Origin: Grimontia sedimenti
GTDB lineage: Bacteria; Pseudomonadota; Gammaproteobacteria; Enterobacterales; Vibrionaceae
Direction of reading: 5' to 3'
NCBI RefSeq assembly: GCF_011045095.1
Contig: NZ_JAALDL010000001.1
Span: forward strand, 529,923 to 593,922
Length of the DNA: 64,000 nucleotides
Part shown: positions 44,198 through 54,391 of the stretch, in pieces
Layout of the letters: each line of letters opens with the position of its first letter
Numbering within the stretch: position 1 is the stretch's first letter
Program-made: the position numbers and the translations under genes
The notes under the pieces: generated by a model
What the model was told of the DNA's origin: nothing
Database searches by the model: none
Seen by the model: only the letters and a program-made list of their open reading frames with translations

Positions 44198-45373
44198 ATG
44201 AAATCAGCAGTATTGGGGGCAGCACTGGCGCTGACAGCGCTTCCCCTTTCTGCCTTCGAGCATTTTGAGGCAGAAGGTGAAATCTCGTTCCAGCAGCGTC
44301 AGTTTGCAGAAACCGGCTTGTTGGGACAAAGCAAAAGCCAGACTTCGGTGGCGATAGAGCCAGAGCTTTATTGGGAAACCGAAGAGGGGAATTCGAGCTT
44401 TGTGTTCTCACCGTTTTTCCGTTGGGATTCAATGGATGACGACCGCACTCATGGTGATGTTCGCGAAGCCTTGTGGCGACACTATGATAGCAATTATGAA
44501 ATTCGTGCAGGGGTCGGCATTGTCTTCTGGGGCGTGACAGAGTCACAACATTTAGTCGATGTGATTAACCAAACCGACGCAGTAGAGGCGATTGATGGTG
44601 AAGTAAAACTCGGGCAACCCATGGTGAGCGTGGGTTGGGAGTTTGATGACAGCCTGCTCGATCTGTACCTGCTTCCTTACTTTCGGGAACGAACCTTCGC
44701 CAGCAATGATGGCAGACTGGCTTTCCCGGGGTTGGGTGATACAGAAGCGCAATACGAATCTAGACATGAAGAGTGGTATCCGGACTTGGCGGGGCGTTAC
44801 TCGCTAATGTGGGACCAATGGGACTTTGGAGTAAGTGCTTTTCATGGCACTAATCGGGATCCATATTTTGTGCAGGGTTTGTCGAATTCTGTGCAACCGT
44901 ATTACGCCTTGATGAGTCAGGTTGGACTAGATGTGCAGGCGATTTTCGGAGACTGGCTGTGGAAAGCAGAAGCTATTAGAAGATTCAGCTTAGACAATCA
45001 CACGGCGTTTACTGGCGGCTTTGAATACACCTATGTTGGTGTAAACGACGGCATAACCGACCTTGGTTTTTTGGTGGAATACCTTTATGACAACCGCGGT
45101 GAAAAAGCGCCAGTGGCAGGTCAGAATGATGTGTTTGCCGGACTTCGTTGGGTGTTGAACGATTTAGACGGCACCGAGTTTCTGGTGGGTGGCACGCTGG
45201 ATTTGGACAACTCTGATTCTGTCACCGTGAGGCTCGAATCCAGTGGGCGTTTCAGTAACGACTGGAGCTGGACAGTCACAGGTTGGATGTTTGATTCTGA
45301 TACCCCATCGGACCCTGTTTACTCGCTCCGCAAAGACGATTTTCTGGAAGCGGAAATCAGTTGGTATTTTTAA
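44198..45373 (+). CDS. Outer-membrane beta-barrel protein of the export operon
   Basis: This 391-aa protein has a signal peptide (SAVLGAALALTALPLSAFE) and long runs of alternating amphipathic strands ending in DDFLEAEISWYF, an aromatic C terminus typical of outer-membrane barrels. It follows the LolA-like gene by 8 nt with an AGGAGG ribosome site. I do not name a family with confidence; DUF1302-like barrels occur next to similar RND genes. It could be the exit port or a lipid receptor in the outer membrane. Confidence 0.75.
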   Translation: MKSAVLGAALALTALPLSAFEHFEAEGEISFQQRQFAETGLLGQSKSQTSVAIEPELYWETEEGNSSFVFSPFFRWDSMDDDRTHGDVREALWRHYDSNYEIRAGVGIVFWGVTESQHLVDVINQTDAVEAIDGEVKLGQPMVSVGWEFDDSLLDLYLLPYFRERTFASNDGRLAFPGLGDTEAQYESRHEEWYPDLAGRYSLMWDQWDFGVSAFHGTNRDPYFVQGLSNSVQPYYALMSQVGLDVQAIFGDWLWKAEAIRRFSLDNHTAFTGGFEYTYVGVNDGITDLGFLVEYLYDNRGEKAPVAGQNDVFAGLRWVLNDLDGTEFLVGGTLDLDNSDSVTVRLESSGRFSNDWSWTVTGWMFDSDTPSDPVYSLRKDDFLEAEISWYF

Positions 45374-45378
45374 CGAAG

Positions 45379-45434
45379 GTCCTAGGAAGAGCAAAGAGCG
45401 GTCCTAGGTCCTGGATCCTAGGAAAAGCAAAAGC
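45379..45434. repeat. TCCTAGGA-containing short repeats
   Basis: Three imperfect units, each starting with a TCCTAGG element (near 45380, 45402 and 45416), two of them followed by AAGAGCAAA- or AAAAGCAAA-type tracts. They lie directly after the outer-membrane gene. Confidence 0.6.
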
Positions 45435-45484
45435 TTGAAGTGGCGGCTGTGACATAAAAAACTTTGCAGGTTCCAAGACCCGCT

Positions 45485-46375
45485 CTAAAGCAAACTCATC
45501 TGGCTGCTGTTAGGTTGCTCCGGCATTAAGGGCGCTAACGGTGGCAAGGTAATGTGCTCACACAGCTTTTCGTAATAACGCGCCGCTAACTGCGGCGCTT
45601 CGTCGTTATTGGCGGTGTGAATAAAGAGATAAGGCGTTTTACCTTCATTTATCCATACCGGGATTTTTTTTAGCCAGTTGGCAAAGAACTTATCGTTTCG
45701 CTCAAGCGTTGGGTCTCCGATAAATCGCACCATGGGGGTTTCTGCTGTCGAAATGGCATGCACTGGCACTTTGGGTTTCTTCTGCTGGGCATCAAGCAAG
45801 GCGTCGGTATCGGGTGGAACCGCGAAAACAGGGCGGCTGTCCATGATGATGCGGTTGGCACCAAGCTCCATCAGCATCGCATTCAACGCGCGTTCTTCTT
45901 CACCTTTGGCAAAAAACGCGAGATGACGAACTTCCACACCCAGTTTAAAGCCTTTTGGCATTGCGCTCAGAAAGCGTTTGAGGTCGGGCAAATTCTCAGG
46001 CCCAAACGCTGCAGGAAGCTGAATTTTCCAAAGCCCAATACGCTCATGGAGTGGCTGCATCAGGGTAATAAACTCTGACACCATTTCATCGGAATGGCGC
46101 AGCATCATTTGGTGCGTCACGGGTTGGGGAAACTTAAAGGTAAAGCTGAATGCATCGCTGGTGGCCGCTTTCCAGTTCGCCACCGTGGCGTGGGAAGGAC
46201 TCGCGTAAAAGGTGGTGTTTCCTTCCACAGAATTGAACACTTCTGCGTAACGGGCCAGTCGTTCGCCGCTTTTTGTGCCAGAAGGGTAGAACACACGCTG
46301 CCATGAATTGTGTGACCATTGAGTCATACCAAGGCGGATTGGCGGTGAAGTCATTTGGGAAAGCGGCGTTTGCAA
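45485..46375 (-). CDS. DUF72 (YecE) family protein
   Basis: This 296-aa protein has the DUF72 TIM-barrel pattern: LGMTQWSHNSWQRVFYP near the start, FNSVEGNTTFYASPS and KFPQPVTH, followed by GLWKIQLPAAFGPE. Its biochemical role is unknown. Its place next to aspS matches the conserved yecE-aspS arrangement in gammaproteobacteria. It reads away from aspS. A MITE copy lies between the two. Confidence 0.85.
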   Translation of the reverse strand: MQTPLSQMTSPPIRLGMTQWSHNSWQRVFYPSGTKSGERLARYAEVFNSVEGNTTFYASPSHATVANWKAATSDAFSFTFKFPQPVTHQMMLRHSDEMVSEFITLMQPLHERIGLWKIQLPAAFGPENLPDLKRFLSAMPKGFKLGVEVRHLAFFAKGEEERALNAMLMELGANRIIMDSRPVFAVPPDTDALLDAQQKKPKVPVHAISTAETPMVRFIGDPTLERNDKFFANWLKKIPVWINEGKTPYLFIHTANNDEAPQLAARYYEKLCEHITLPPLAPLMPEQPNSSQMSLL

Positions 46376-46825
46376 ACCTAGAGTCCTTTCTGTTGTTTGA
46401 GCGGCTATTGTGGAATTAATACCAATCGTAGTAAATATCTGCTCATCCTAGCTTGTTAAAATGCTCGATAACTGCGTTGAAAAATTTGATTGTAGAATAA
46501 CTACGTATCGAAATTTTTTGCCTTGTTCTCGAGCATTTTTCCTGCGCTATTTCTGATCAGCTACCTACTGTGATTGGTATAACACTGGCGAGAGGTCAAT
46601 CTTTGCTGCTTTTTTGCGCAGTTGCGACGATTTCCCTCCTTAGTCTGGCTACGATTTACCGCAGGCTCATTTTTTCCTTTATAATGCGCCGTCTTTTTGA
46701 AATATTTAGAGGTTCGCTGGTGCAGTTTTTCCAGCGGGCATCAGCAGTGAAAGCTGCAAACCCTCATTCGATACTTTGCGTCTTGTGGCGTAAAAGGACA
46801 GTAAGTAACAGATCGGGAAATTCAT
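46376..46825. other. Intergenic region DUF72 gene / aspS
   Basis: 450 nt: the second MITE copy (46419-46580), then sequence with a TAATGC -10-like element (CTTTATAATGCGCC near 46675) that may start aspS. No RNA gene was seen. Confidence 0.55.
46419..46580 (+). mobile_element. 162-bp MITE, copy 2
   Basis: Same length, orientation and terminal repeats as the copy at 29989-30150, with a handful of substitutions (for example a TTTTGCC block in place of TTCCGCC). It is flanked by TA. It separates the DUF72 gene from aspS. Confidence 0.88.
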
Positions 46826-48610
46826 ATGCGCACCCAATATTGTGGTCACCTGAACAAAGCCCTCGCAGGGCAAACTGTAGAACTATGCGGCTGGGTTAAC
46901 CGTCGTCGCGATTTAGGCGGTCTTATCTTCATCGATATGCGAGATCGTGAAGGTATCGTTCAGGTAGTTGTAGACCCAGATATGAAAGATATCTTCGAGG
47001 TTGCTAACCAACTGCGTAACGAATTCTGTATCAAAATCACCGGTGAAGTGCGTCTGCGTCCTGACAGCCAAATCAACAAAGGTATGGCGACGGGTGAAGT
47101 AGAAGTGCTGGCGCGTGGCGTTGAGATCATCAACCGTGCAGCTCCACTTCCACTGGACTTCAACCAGAACAACTCTGAAGAACAGCGTCTGAAGCACCGC
47201 TACCTTGACCTGCGTCGTCCTGAAATGAGTGACCGCATCAAGCTGCGTGCAAAAGCGTCGAGCTTTGTTCGCCGCTTCCTGGATGACAACGGCTTCCTGG
47301 ACATCGAAACGCCAGTATTGACCAAAGCGACCCCGGAAGGCGCGCGTGACTACTTGGTACCAAGCCGTGTTCACAAAGGTAGCTTCTACGCGCTGCCTCA
47401 GTCTCCACAGTTGTTCAAACAGCTGCTGATGATGTCTGGTTTCGACCGTTACTACCAAATCGTTAAGTGTTTCCGTGACGAAGACCTGCGTGCAGACCGT
47501 CAGCCAGAATTCACCCAAATCGATATCGAAACCTCGTTCATGAACGCAGAACAAGTGCGCGAAGTGACTGAGCGTATGGTTCGTGACATGTGGCAAGAGC
47601 TGCTTAACGTTGATTTGGGCGCTTTCCCACAAATGACTTTCGCTGAAGCGATGCGTCGTTTCGGTTCTGACAAACCAGACCTGCGTAACCCGCTGGAAAT
47701 GGTTGATGTAGCTGATCTGCTGAAAGACGTTGAATTCAAAGTCTTCTCTGGCCCTGCAAACGATCCGAAAGGCCGTGTTGCAGTCATCCGTGTACCGGGT
47801 GGTGCTGAGCTTTCTCGTAAACAAATTGACGACTACACCAAGTTCGTTGGTATTTACGGCGCGAAAGGTCTGGCATGGGTGAAAGTGAACGACCGTGCAG
47901 CAGGCATGGAAGGCATTCAGTCTCCGGTTGCCAAATTCCTGACGGAAGATGTGGTTAACGGCATTCTTGAGCGCACTGGCGCAGAGTCTGGCGACATCAT
48001 CCTGTTCGGTGCTGACAGCAAGAGAGTGGTAACTGAAGCGATGGGTGCACTGCGTCTGAAGCTGGGTACCGATCTGGGTCTGACTGACACCAGCAAGTGG
48101 GCACCACTGTGGGTTGTTGATTTCCCAATGTTCGAAGAAGACGACGAAGGTAACCTGCACGCGATGCACCACCCGTTTACGTCTCCACTGAACGTGTCTC
48201 CTGAAGAGCTGAAAGCGAACCCAGAGAGTGTAAATTCTAACGCTTACGACATGGTTCTGAATGGCTACGAAGTGGGCGGTGGTTCTGTTCGTATCCACAA
48301 CCCTGAAATGCAAACGGCGGTATTTGACCTGCTGGGCATCGAAGCGGAAGAGCAAAAAGTGAAGTTCGGCTTCCTGCTTGAAGCGTTGAAGTACGGTACA
48401 CCACCACACGCGGGTCTGGCATTCGGTCTTGACCGTCTTGTTATGCTGCTATGTGGCACCGAAAACATCCGTGATGTTATCGCGTTCCCGAAAACCACTG
48501 CAGCAGCATGTCTGTTGACTGATGCACCAAGTGAAGCAAACCCAGCAGCACTGGAAGAGCTTGCGCTGGCAATCACAGCAGCAGCTAAGAAAGAAGAAAA
48601 CGACGCATAA
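46826..48610 (+). CDS. aspS: Aspartyl-tRNA synthetase
   Basis: AspS charges tRNA-Asp. The 594-aa protein has the N-terminal anticodon-binding OB fold ([20 protein letters not shown]), motif 2 [18 protein letters not shown] near residue 217 and motif 3 [13 protein letters not shown], together with the GAD insertion domain typical of bacterial AspRS. Length is standard. It is followed by a terminator and then yebC-ruvC, the usual order in gammaproteobacteria. Confidence 0.98.
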   Translation: MRTQYCGHLNKALAGQTVELCGWVNRRRDLGGLIFIDMRDREGIVQVVVDPDMKDIFEVANQLRNEFCIKITGEVRLRPDSQINKGMATGEVEVLARGVEIINRAAPLPLDFNQNNSEEQRLKHRYLDLRRPEMSDRIKLRAKASSFVRRFLDDNGFLDIETPVLTKATPEGARDYLVPSRVHKGSFYALPQSPQLFKQLLMMSGFDRYYQIVKCFRDEDLRADRQPEFTQIDIETSFMNAEQVREVTERMVRDMWQELLNVDLGAFPQMTFAEAMRRFGSDKPDLRNPLEMVDVADLLKDVEFKVFSGPANDPKGRVAVIRVPGGAELSRKQIDDYTKFVGIYGAKGLAWVKVNDRAAGMEGIQSPVAKFLTEDVVNGILERTGAESGDIILFGADSKRVVTEAMGALRLKLGTDLGLTDTSKWAPLWVVDFPMFEEDDEGNLHAMHHPFTSPLNVSPEELKANPESVNSNAYDMVLNGYEVGGGSVRIHNPEMQTAVFDLLGIEAEEQKVKFGFLLEALKYGTPPHAGLAFGLDRLVMLLCGTENIRDVIAFPKTTAAACLLTDAPSEANPAALEELALAITAAAKKEENDA

Positions 48611-48629
48611 GTCGTTACTCTTTAAGAAC

Positions 48630-48660
48630 AATAAGGCCAGATTATCTGGCCTTATTTGTT
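48630..48660 (+). terminator. Terminator after aspS
   Basis: AATAAGGCCAG / CTGGCCTTATT stem with a 5-nt loop and T-rich tail. Confidence 0.88.
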
Positions 48661-48787
48661 TCTGAAACCAAGTTATAAAGCCAGCAGATATGGTCTTTCT
48701 CTCAGAAAGGTTTTATCTGTTTTGCTATAAAACCATGACTGAATAATAACGTCAGTGGTATGTCGGCCGCTGATAGAGGAGTGAGAA

Positions 48788-49534
48788 ATGGCAGGTCATA
48801 GTAAGTTCGCCAACATCAAACACCGTAAGGCTGCGCAAGATGCTAAGCGCGGTAAAATTTTTACCAAGCTAATTCGTGAAATCGTGGTTGCGACTAAAGA
48901 AGGCGGTCCTGAGCCAGAGAACAACCCTCGTTTGCGCGCTGCGATTGATAAAGCACTGTCAAACAACATGACCCGAGACACCGTTAACCGCGCTGTTACG
49001 CGTGGAGCGGGTGGTGAAGGCGAAGAGAACATGGAAACCGTGATCTATGAAGGTTACGGTCCTGCGGGTACTGCAGTCATGGTTGAATGTATGACCGATA
49101 ACCGTAACCGCACCGTTTCCGGTGTTCGTCATGCGTTTTCTAAAGCGGGCGGAAACCTTGGCACTGACGGAAGCGTGAGCTACCTGTTCGACAAAAAAGG
49201 TGTCATTTCTTATGCGGCAGGTCTGGATGAAGACTCAGTGATGGAAGCAGCACTGGAAGGTGGTGCGGATGACGTTGAGACTCATGAAGATGGTTCGATG
49301 GACGTTTACACAACGCCAGCAGAGTTCGGAGCGGTGAAAGATGCGCTGGATGCAGCGGGTTTTGAAGCGCAAAACGCAGAAGTTACGCTCGTCCCTTCAA
49401 CCAAAGCAGACTTAGACGAAACCACCGCACCTAAACTGCTTCGTTTGATTGATGCACTTGAAGATCTTGATGACGTTCAAGAGGTCTACCACAACGGCGA
49501 TATTTCTGACGAAGTCGCAGCAACACTGGAATAA
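48788..49534 (+). CDS. yebC: YebC/PmpR-family regulatory or translation-factor protein
   Basis: This 248-aa protein begins [18 protein letters not shown], the universal YebC/TACO1 opening, and shows [18 protein letters not shown] and [13 protein letters not shown]. YebC-family proteins were described as transcription regulators and as translation factors that relieve ribosome stalling; which applies here is unknown. A GAGG site precedes the ATG. It sits 6 nt before ruvC. Confidence 0.95.
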   Translation: MAGHSKFANIKHRKAAQDAKRGKIFTKLIREIVVATKEGGPEPENNPRLRAAIDKALSNNMTRDTVNRAVTRGAGGEGEENMETVIYEGYGPAGTAVMVECMTDNRNRTVSGVRHAFSKAGGNLGTDGSVSYLFDKKGVISYAAGLDEDSVMEAALEGGADDVETHEDGSMDVYTTPAEFGAVKDALDAAGFEAQNAEVTLVPSTKADLDETTAPKLLRLIDALEDLDDVQEVYHNGDISDEVAATLE

Positions 49535-49540
49535 TCATAC

Positions 49541-50062
49541 GTGGCTATTATTCTCGGGATTGACCCGGGTTCGCGGATCACTGGCTACGGCGTGATCCGC
49601 CATCAAGGCAGGCATCTGGAATATCTTGGCAGCGGTTGTATCCGAACAGATTCTGAAGATTTGGCCGGGCGATTAGGCCAGATTTATGCTGGTGTCGGTG
49701 AAGTGATTACCCAGTTTCAGCCGGATACTTTCGCCATCGAGCAGGTGTTTATGGCGCGCAACGCGGATTCAGCACTTAAGCTCGGCCAGGCACGTGGAAG
49801 CGCGATTGTTGCCGCCGTCAATGCGGGTTTACCTGTTTCTGAGTACGCTGCCCGTTTGATCAAGCAGGCCGTGGTTGGCAAAGGCAGTGCAGATAAGAAG
49901 CAGGTTCAGCACATGGTCGTTCATATGCTGAAACTGCCATCTACCCCACAAGCCGATGCGGCAGATGCCTTAGCCGTCGCGATTTGTCATGCCCACACCA
50001 ACCATACGCTGGTGGCTATGGCTGGGCAGGCGAAGAGCGCAAGGCGCGGGCGTTATAGATAA
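49541..50062 (+). CDS. ruvC: Holliday-junction endonuclease RuvC
   Basis: RuvC resolves Holliday junctions with RuvAB. The 173-aa protein starts at a GTG (49541) and has the active-site acidic residues in [19 protein letters not shown] and [13 protein letters not shown]. It follows yebC closely. ruvA and ruvB normally come next but lie 7 kb downstream here, after an inserted block. No sign of damage. Confidence 0.96.
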   Translation: MAIILGIDPGSRITGYGVIRHQGRHLEYLGSGCIRTDSEDLAGRLGQIYAGVGEVITQFQPDTFAIEQVFMARNADSALKLGQARGSAIVAAVNAGLPVSEYAARLIKQAVVGKGSADKKQVQHMVVHMLKLPSTPQADAADALAVAICHAHTNHTLVAMAGQAKSARRGRYR

Positions 50063-50088
50063 AATCATGGGGCTTATGCCCCTTGTCG

Positions 50089-51369
50089 TTAGTACACAAT
50101 TAGCCGGTCTTGAGTTTTAAGATTTTCTAGGTATGTCTCGGTCTGAGAAGTTAATGGATTGAATGTAAGCGACACGTACTCAATTCTGGGGTTGAGTTCA
50201 AAATCCACTGAACTGAAATTATTATAATCTCCATAAAACCTTGTTAAATTAGGATTCTGACTGAGGTCAATTTCAGTAATATCATTACTAATAATATATA
50301 ACTCGGATAGATTTTCATTTGAACTTAAATCAAGAAATCTAAGGTTGTTTGAAGCTAAGCCAACTTCGGTTAAATTTGTGTTCTTTGAAAGATCAATCTC
50401 TGTCAATTCGTTAATGTTTGCAATGAGTTCTTCAAGTAATAGGTTTGATGATAAATCAAGATTTGTCAGCAGGTTATATTCGATATCCAAATGTTGAAGC
50501 TTTGATAATTTATCAATATTTATCTCTGTTAAACTCAATCTCGATGCTTCTAAAAAATTGATATTTGGATAAGAGTTATAATCTATTGCTGGGAAATTAT
50601 TTCTCCCAGATTGGAAAAATACAAGATGATCGCTTGGAGGATAATTTAGGGTCTCCATGTCATTTCCAAAGATAGATAGCGAGCTGATTTTTTCATTTGA
50701 AGTTAAGTCTAGGCTATTTATGTCGTTACCTATTATAGATAGCGATTCTAGGTTTGGAACTTCTTCTAGTTGAATTGATCTTAATGAATTTAAGCCAAGG
50801 CCTAGATGGGCTAGTCTATCGTTGTCTTCTAGAACTATGCTGGTTACATTATTGTATGTGAACTCAGCCCATTCTATATTAGGGACACCAGACAAATCGA
50901 CACTCATGATCTTGTTGAATCCGAACCATAAGCTCCTCAGGTTTTTACTTTCTGGAAGAATTAATACTTGAGAATTACTATCTGACATACTGATATAAGT
51001 GGCGGAATTTGCCCAACTAAAATCCGCAACAGTAATGTTGTTGTCACTTAGAAAAAAGCTATTTGTATATATGAACTGCTCTAAACCATCCATTGTTTCA
51101 ATGTCCATATCTTCACACATTATTGAGTAGACACGTTCCAAATATTGATAGTTTTCATTCTCTATGCAACTGCGCAATGAGTCATCTTTGATTAAAGATA
51201 GTTTGATAGGAGTTCTAGTTTCTATGAACTCAGGAGGGGGTGAAATTTGAGCGGGTTGGTCATCATCTCCAGCATTAATGACATTTGAATCGCCTCCGCC
51301 TCCGCCTCCGCCTCCACAGCCAGCTAACGTAGTAACAAGTCCTAATAACAGTATTTTTATCATTTTCAT
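50089..51369 (-). CDS. Leucine-rich-repeat lipoprotein, AT-rich
   Basis: This 426-aa protein has a lipoprotein signal (ILLLGLVTTLAGC) and, straight after the cysteine, eight glycines. A linker and an N-terminal region are followed by about 12 leucine-rich repeats of roughly 20 residues (for example LTEIDLSKNTNLTEVGLASN-type) running to the C terminus. The DNA is visibly AT-rich against its neighbours, which points to transfer. It is on the opposite strand to everything around. Surface adhesion or binding is a guess. Confidence 0.78.
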   Translation of the reverse strand: MKMIKILLLGLVTTLAGCGGGGGGGGDSNVINAGDDDQPAQISPPPEFIETRTPIKLSLIKDDSLRSCIENENYQYLERVYSIMCEDMDIETMDGLEQFIYTNSFFLSDNNITVADFSWANSATYISMSDSNSQVLILPESKNLRSLWFGFNKIMSVDLSGVPNIEWAEFTYNNVTSIVLEDNDRLAHLGLGLNSLRSIQLEEVPNLESLSIIGNDINSLDLTSNEKISSLSIFGNDMETLNYPPSDHLVFFQSGRNNFPAIDYNSYPNINFLEASRLSLTEINIDKLSKLQHLDIEYNLLTNLDLSSNLLLEELIANINELTEIDLSKNTNLTEVGLASNNLRFLDLSSNENLSELYIISNDITEIDLSQNPNLTRFYGDYNNFSSVDFELNPRIEYVSLTFNPLTSQTETYLENLKTQDRLIVY

Positions 51370-51664
51370 TTATTGGATCATCCATTTATCCATACAACAA
51401 AGAAACCGTAACTGATTTCGTTACACTGAACTGACGCGTATATGAGACTCATCAGTTTCGTCTTAATAGCGAGTCAATGTTGCTACTCAGGTGCGTGGTC
51501 TGTGCGCAGGGAGTCTGTGGCAACGTTTTCGCCAAAGTTTTCTGATGAATGGCAAAAAAACCTATGCCTCTCTTTCTTAACTTTTGGGTGAAATTGATTA
51601 GAGAAATCCCCGTTCTTTTCTATGGTTGTCTAAGGGATATCTATGTTTTCGAATGGGAAAATCT
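51370..51664. other. Spacer upstream of the DoxX-like gene
   Basis: About 295 nt between two divergent genes. No clear promoter or repeat seen; the last 40 nt form the weak ribosome site of the next gene. Confidence 0.4.
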
Positions 51665-52090
51665 ATGAAATACATCAAAACAGGCTTGTGCATCTTTATC
51701 GCGTTTGTGTTTATTCAGTCGCTGTTCTTCAAGTTTTCGGGTTCACCGGAAACGGAATTTATCTTCGGCACACTGGGTGAGTGGTCTGGGCAGGCTTGGT
51801 TCGGCAAATACGGCGCTTATATGGTAGGTATTGTTGAACTGATCGCCTCGATTCTGCTTTTTACACGCCTTCATGCTTTGGGCGCTTTTTTAGCAGTCGG
51901 TACTATGACTGGCGCTATTTTCTTCCACTTGTTTACACCAATCGGAGTTGCGCAGCCTGCGTTTAATGAAGCAGGTGAGGTGGTCGGTAACGATGGCGGC
52001 ACACTATTTGTGATGGCATGTTTGGTTTGGCTTTCGGCGGCATTCTTGCTGTATCAAACAAGAAAAGGTGACCGCGAAGAAGTCGATTAA
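51665..52090 (+). CDS. Small membrane protein, DoxX-like
   Basis: This 141-aa protein has four hydrophobic segments (IAFVFIQSLFFKFSG; GAYMVGIVELIASILLF; LGAFLAVGTMTGAIFFHLF; LFVMACLVWLSAAFLLY), the layout of DoxX/DoxD-type membrane proteins. Several upstream in-frame starts exist but ATG at 51665 gives the natural N terminus. No function can be given. It is read in the same direction as the ABC exporter that follows after 73 nt. Confidence 0.65.
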   Translation: MKYIKTGLCIFIAFVFIQSLFFKFSGSPETEFIFGTLGEWSGQAWFGKYGAYMVGIVELIASILLFTRLHALGAFLAVGTMTGAIFFHLFTPIGVAQPAFNEAGEVVGNDGGTLFVMACLVWLSAAFLLYQTRKGDREEVD

Positions 52091-52163
52091 TCTCGGCTTA
52101 CTCTCTCGCTGAGCATCGCAACTTGTTGTAACGTGGTAACCAATAGCGATAGAAAGCGAGAGA

Positions 52164-53975
52164 GTGATTATCTTGTCCCAGCAAAACTCCCAACAATCTT
52201 CGAGCACGCGGTCAGTCCTTAAATGGATTGCCGCTTATCTTCTGCCTTATCGCAGCAAAGTCATTGGTGCTGTCTTCTTTCTTTTCCTTGGCTCTTTGAG
52301 CTGGCTGGCGCTTGGGCAGGCTGTGAAGCTTGTGGTTGATGAAGGCTTTCTCTCAGGGAATGCCACCGAGTTGAATAAGCTAGTTCTGGTTATTCTAGGT
52401 ATTACGGTGGTCAGTGGCTTTGCAACCTTCTGTCGTTTCTATCTGATGAGCTGGCTCGGCGAGCGCGTCAGTGCGGATATCCGCATGACTGTATATCACC
52501 ATCTTCTCAAACTTTCACCTTCGTTTTATGCCAAAGAAAGAACGGGTGAAGTCATCAGTCGATTTACCGCAGACACGACGCTGCTGCAGACGGTAGTGGG
52601 TTCCAGTCTTTCAATGGCGCTGCGTTCTGGCGTCTCTGTGATTGGTGGTCTAATCATGATGGCGTTCACCAGTATCACTTTAACAGGGCTAGTATTGCTG
52701 GCGGTCCCTGTGGTGCTGGTTCCCATTTTCGTACTGGGACGAAAAGTGCGTCGATTGGCACGTGTGAGTCAGGACCGGGTGGCTGATCTTGGCGCCCACG
52801 TAGATGAAACGCTCCACGAAATTCGCACTGTCCAATCTTACAACCATGAAGACGCTGATGCGCATCATTTCAATGGTCGCGTTGAATCGGTTATGGATGC
52901 TGCTAAAACGCGTATCCGCTACCGCGCGACCTTAATGGGCTCCGTGGTGTTTCTCTCTATAGTGGCCATTGTGCTGGTCACTTGGGTTGGCGCATTGAGC
53001 GTTTTGGACGGCTCATTGACCGCAGGCCAGCTGTCAGCCTTTATGTTTTATGCCTTGTTAGTGGCGGGTGGTGTGGCCACCATTGGCGAAGTGATTGGGG
53101 ACATTCAACGTGCAGCCGGTGCGACTGAACGCCTGATTGAATTATCCCAAATGAAGCAGGACATTCAGGAGCCACAGAGGCCCCGCCAGTTACCGGAGCC
53201 CGTTTCCGGCGTAGTCCGTTTTGATGGTATCTCTTTCTCCTATCCCGGTGGTGAAAACCTTCCGGTATTTCATTCACTCTCTTTTGATGTAAAAGCGGGT
53301 GAGCGCATCGCGCTGGTTGGCCCAAGCGGGGCCGGGAAAAGTACTGTTTTTGCTCTGCTTCAACGCTTTTTTGATGTTCAGGAAGGGCACATTGATATTG
53401 ATGGTGTCAGCATTTCAGACCTCTCGATTGAAACCTTGAGAAAGCAGTTTGCGCTGGTGCCGCAAGAGTCAGTGATTTTCGCGACCACTGTACTTGAGAA
53501 CGTGCGTTACGGCGCACCTGAAGCCAGCGAAGAAGCCGTGATAGCTGCCTGTAAAGCGGCGAGAGCGCATGACTTTATCGTGGAGTTTCCTGATGGTTAT
53601 CATACTGAATTGGGCGAACGTGGCGTGCGTTTATCAGGTGGTCAGAAGCAACGTATTTCAATAGCTCGCGCGATATTGGCAGACCGCCCAATTCTCCTTC
53701 TCGATGAAGCCACTAGTGCGCTGGATGCCGTGAGTGAACACAAAGTGAAATCAGCGCTTGATGAGCTTATGTCGCACAAAACATCGATAGTAATTGCTCA
53801 TCGTCTCGCTACCGTGGTCAACGCAGACAAGATCCTGGTAATGGATAAAGGGCAAATTGTCGCCACAGGAACACATGATGAATTGATGGCTTCGTCTCCG
53901 CTTTATCGCGAATTTGCTGCGTTGCAGTTGGTGTCTGCTACCGAGGAAATGCCAGCAAAAATTGTTGGTGAATGA
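52164..53975 (+). CDS. ABC exporter (MsbA/LmrA-like half-transporter)
   Basis: This 603-aa half-transporter joins a six-helix membrane domain (about residues 20-320) with a C-terminal ATPase domain: Walker A GPSGAGKST, signature LSGGQKQRISIARA and Walker B ILLLDEATSALD. Homodimers of this group flip lipids or drugs. The GTG at 52164 is used; a TTG three codons later is an alternative. It is not the canonical msbA locus (no lpxK or kdsB beside it), so a specialised export role is likely. Confidence 0.85.
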   Translation: MIILSQQNSQQSSSTRSVLKWIAAYLLPYRSKVIGAVFFLFLGSLSWLALGQAVKLVVDEGFLSGNATELNKLVLVILGITVVSGFATFCRFYLMSWLGERVSADIRMTVYHHLLKLSPSFYAKERTGEVISRFTADTTLLQTVVGSSLSMALRSGVSVIGGLIMMAFTSITLTGLVLLAVPVVLVPIFVLGRKVRRLARVSQDRVADLGAHVDETLHEIRTVQSYNHEDADAHHFNGRVESVMDAAKTRIRYRATLMGSVVFLSIVAIVLVTWVGALSVLDGSLTAGQLSAFMFYALLVAGGVATIGEVIGDIQRAAGATERLIELSQMKQDIQEPQRPRQLPEPVSGVVRFDGISFSYPGGENLPVFHSLSFDVKAGERIALVGPSGAGKSTVFALLQRFFDVQEGHIDIDGVSISDLSIETLRKQFALVPQESVIFATTVLENVRYGAPEASEEAVIAACKAARAHDFIVEFPDGYHTELGERGVRLSGGQKQRISIARAILADRPILLLDEATSALDAVSEHKVKSALDELMSHKTSIVIAHRLATVVNADKILVMDKGQIVATGTHDELMASSPLYREFAALQLVSATEEMPAKIVGE

Positions 53976-54068
53976 CGGGTGAATTCCATGACTTATCTGA
54001 GTGACTTTACAGATTAGTCGTTAGTCTGATGCAGTGTTGAAAATAACTCGAAAGGATAGGACTCTAAA

Positions 54069-54227
54069 ATGAAAAAGCTACTAGCCGTATTTGCAGTATT
54101 ATTTGTGATTGCTGGCTGTTCACCGGAAGTGGGCAGTGAAGAGTGGTGCAAAGAGCTAAAAGAAAAACCAAAAGGCGATTGGTCGACCAACGAAGCGACT
54201 GATTTTGCAAAACACTGCATTTTCTAA
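54069..54227 (+). CDS. DUF3012 small lipoprotein
   Basis: A 52-aa protein with a lipoprotein signal (LLAVFAVLFVIAGCS, lipobox IAGC) and the motif CSPEVGSEEWCKELKEKPKGDW-type region, ending ATDFAKHCIF. It matches DUF3012. The pattern includes three cysteines besides the lipid one or part of it. Start follows GAAAGGA. It is closed by a terminator. Function unknown. Confidence 0.82.
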   Translation: MKKLLAVFAVLFVIAGCSPEVGSEEWCKELKEKPKGDWSTNEATDFAKHCIF

Positions 54228-54255
54228 GCTAAGCACTAAGCCTCAACCTGACACT

Positions 54256-54282
54256 AAAAAGCGAGCGTGGCTCGCTTTTTTT
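54256..54282 (+). terminator. Terminator after the DUF3012 gene
   Basis: AAAAAGCGAGC / GCTCGCTTTTT stem with a GTG loop and T run. Confidence 0.87.
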
Positions 54283-54391
54283 ATTCCTCTATTAGGTAAG
54301 CCGCCTCTGGTGATGAATTCTCCATAAAAGTGATCTCAGGCGTAAAGCTTGACGTTCCAACTAGGGTCACTCACGTTTCGTGGAGTTGGGT

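Noticed and set aside
46913-48409. 498-aa open frame on the minus strand opposite aspS
   Set aside because: It is a long shadow frame from biased codon use in aspS; no family motif and no ribosome site.
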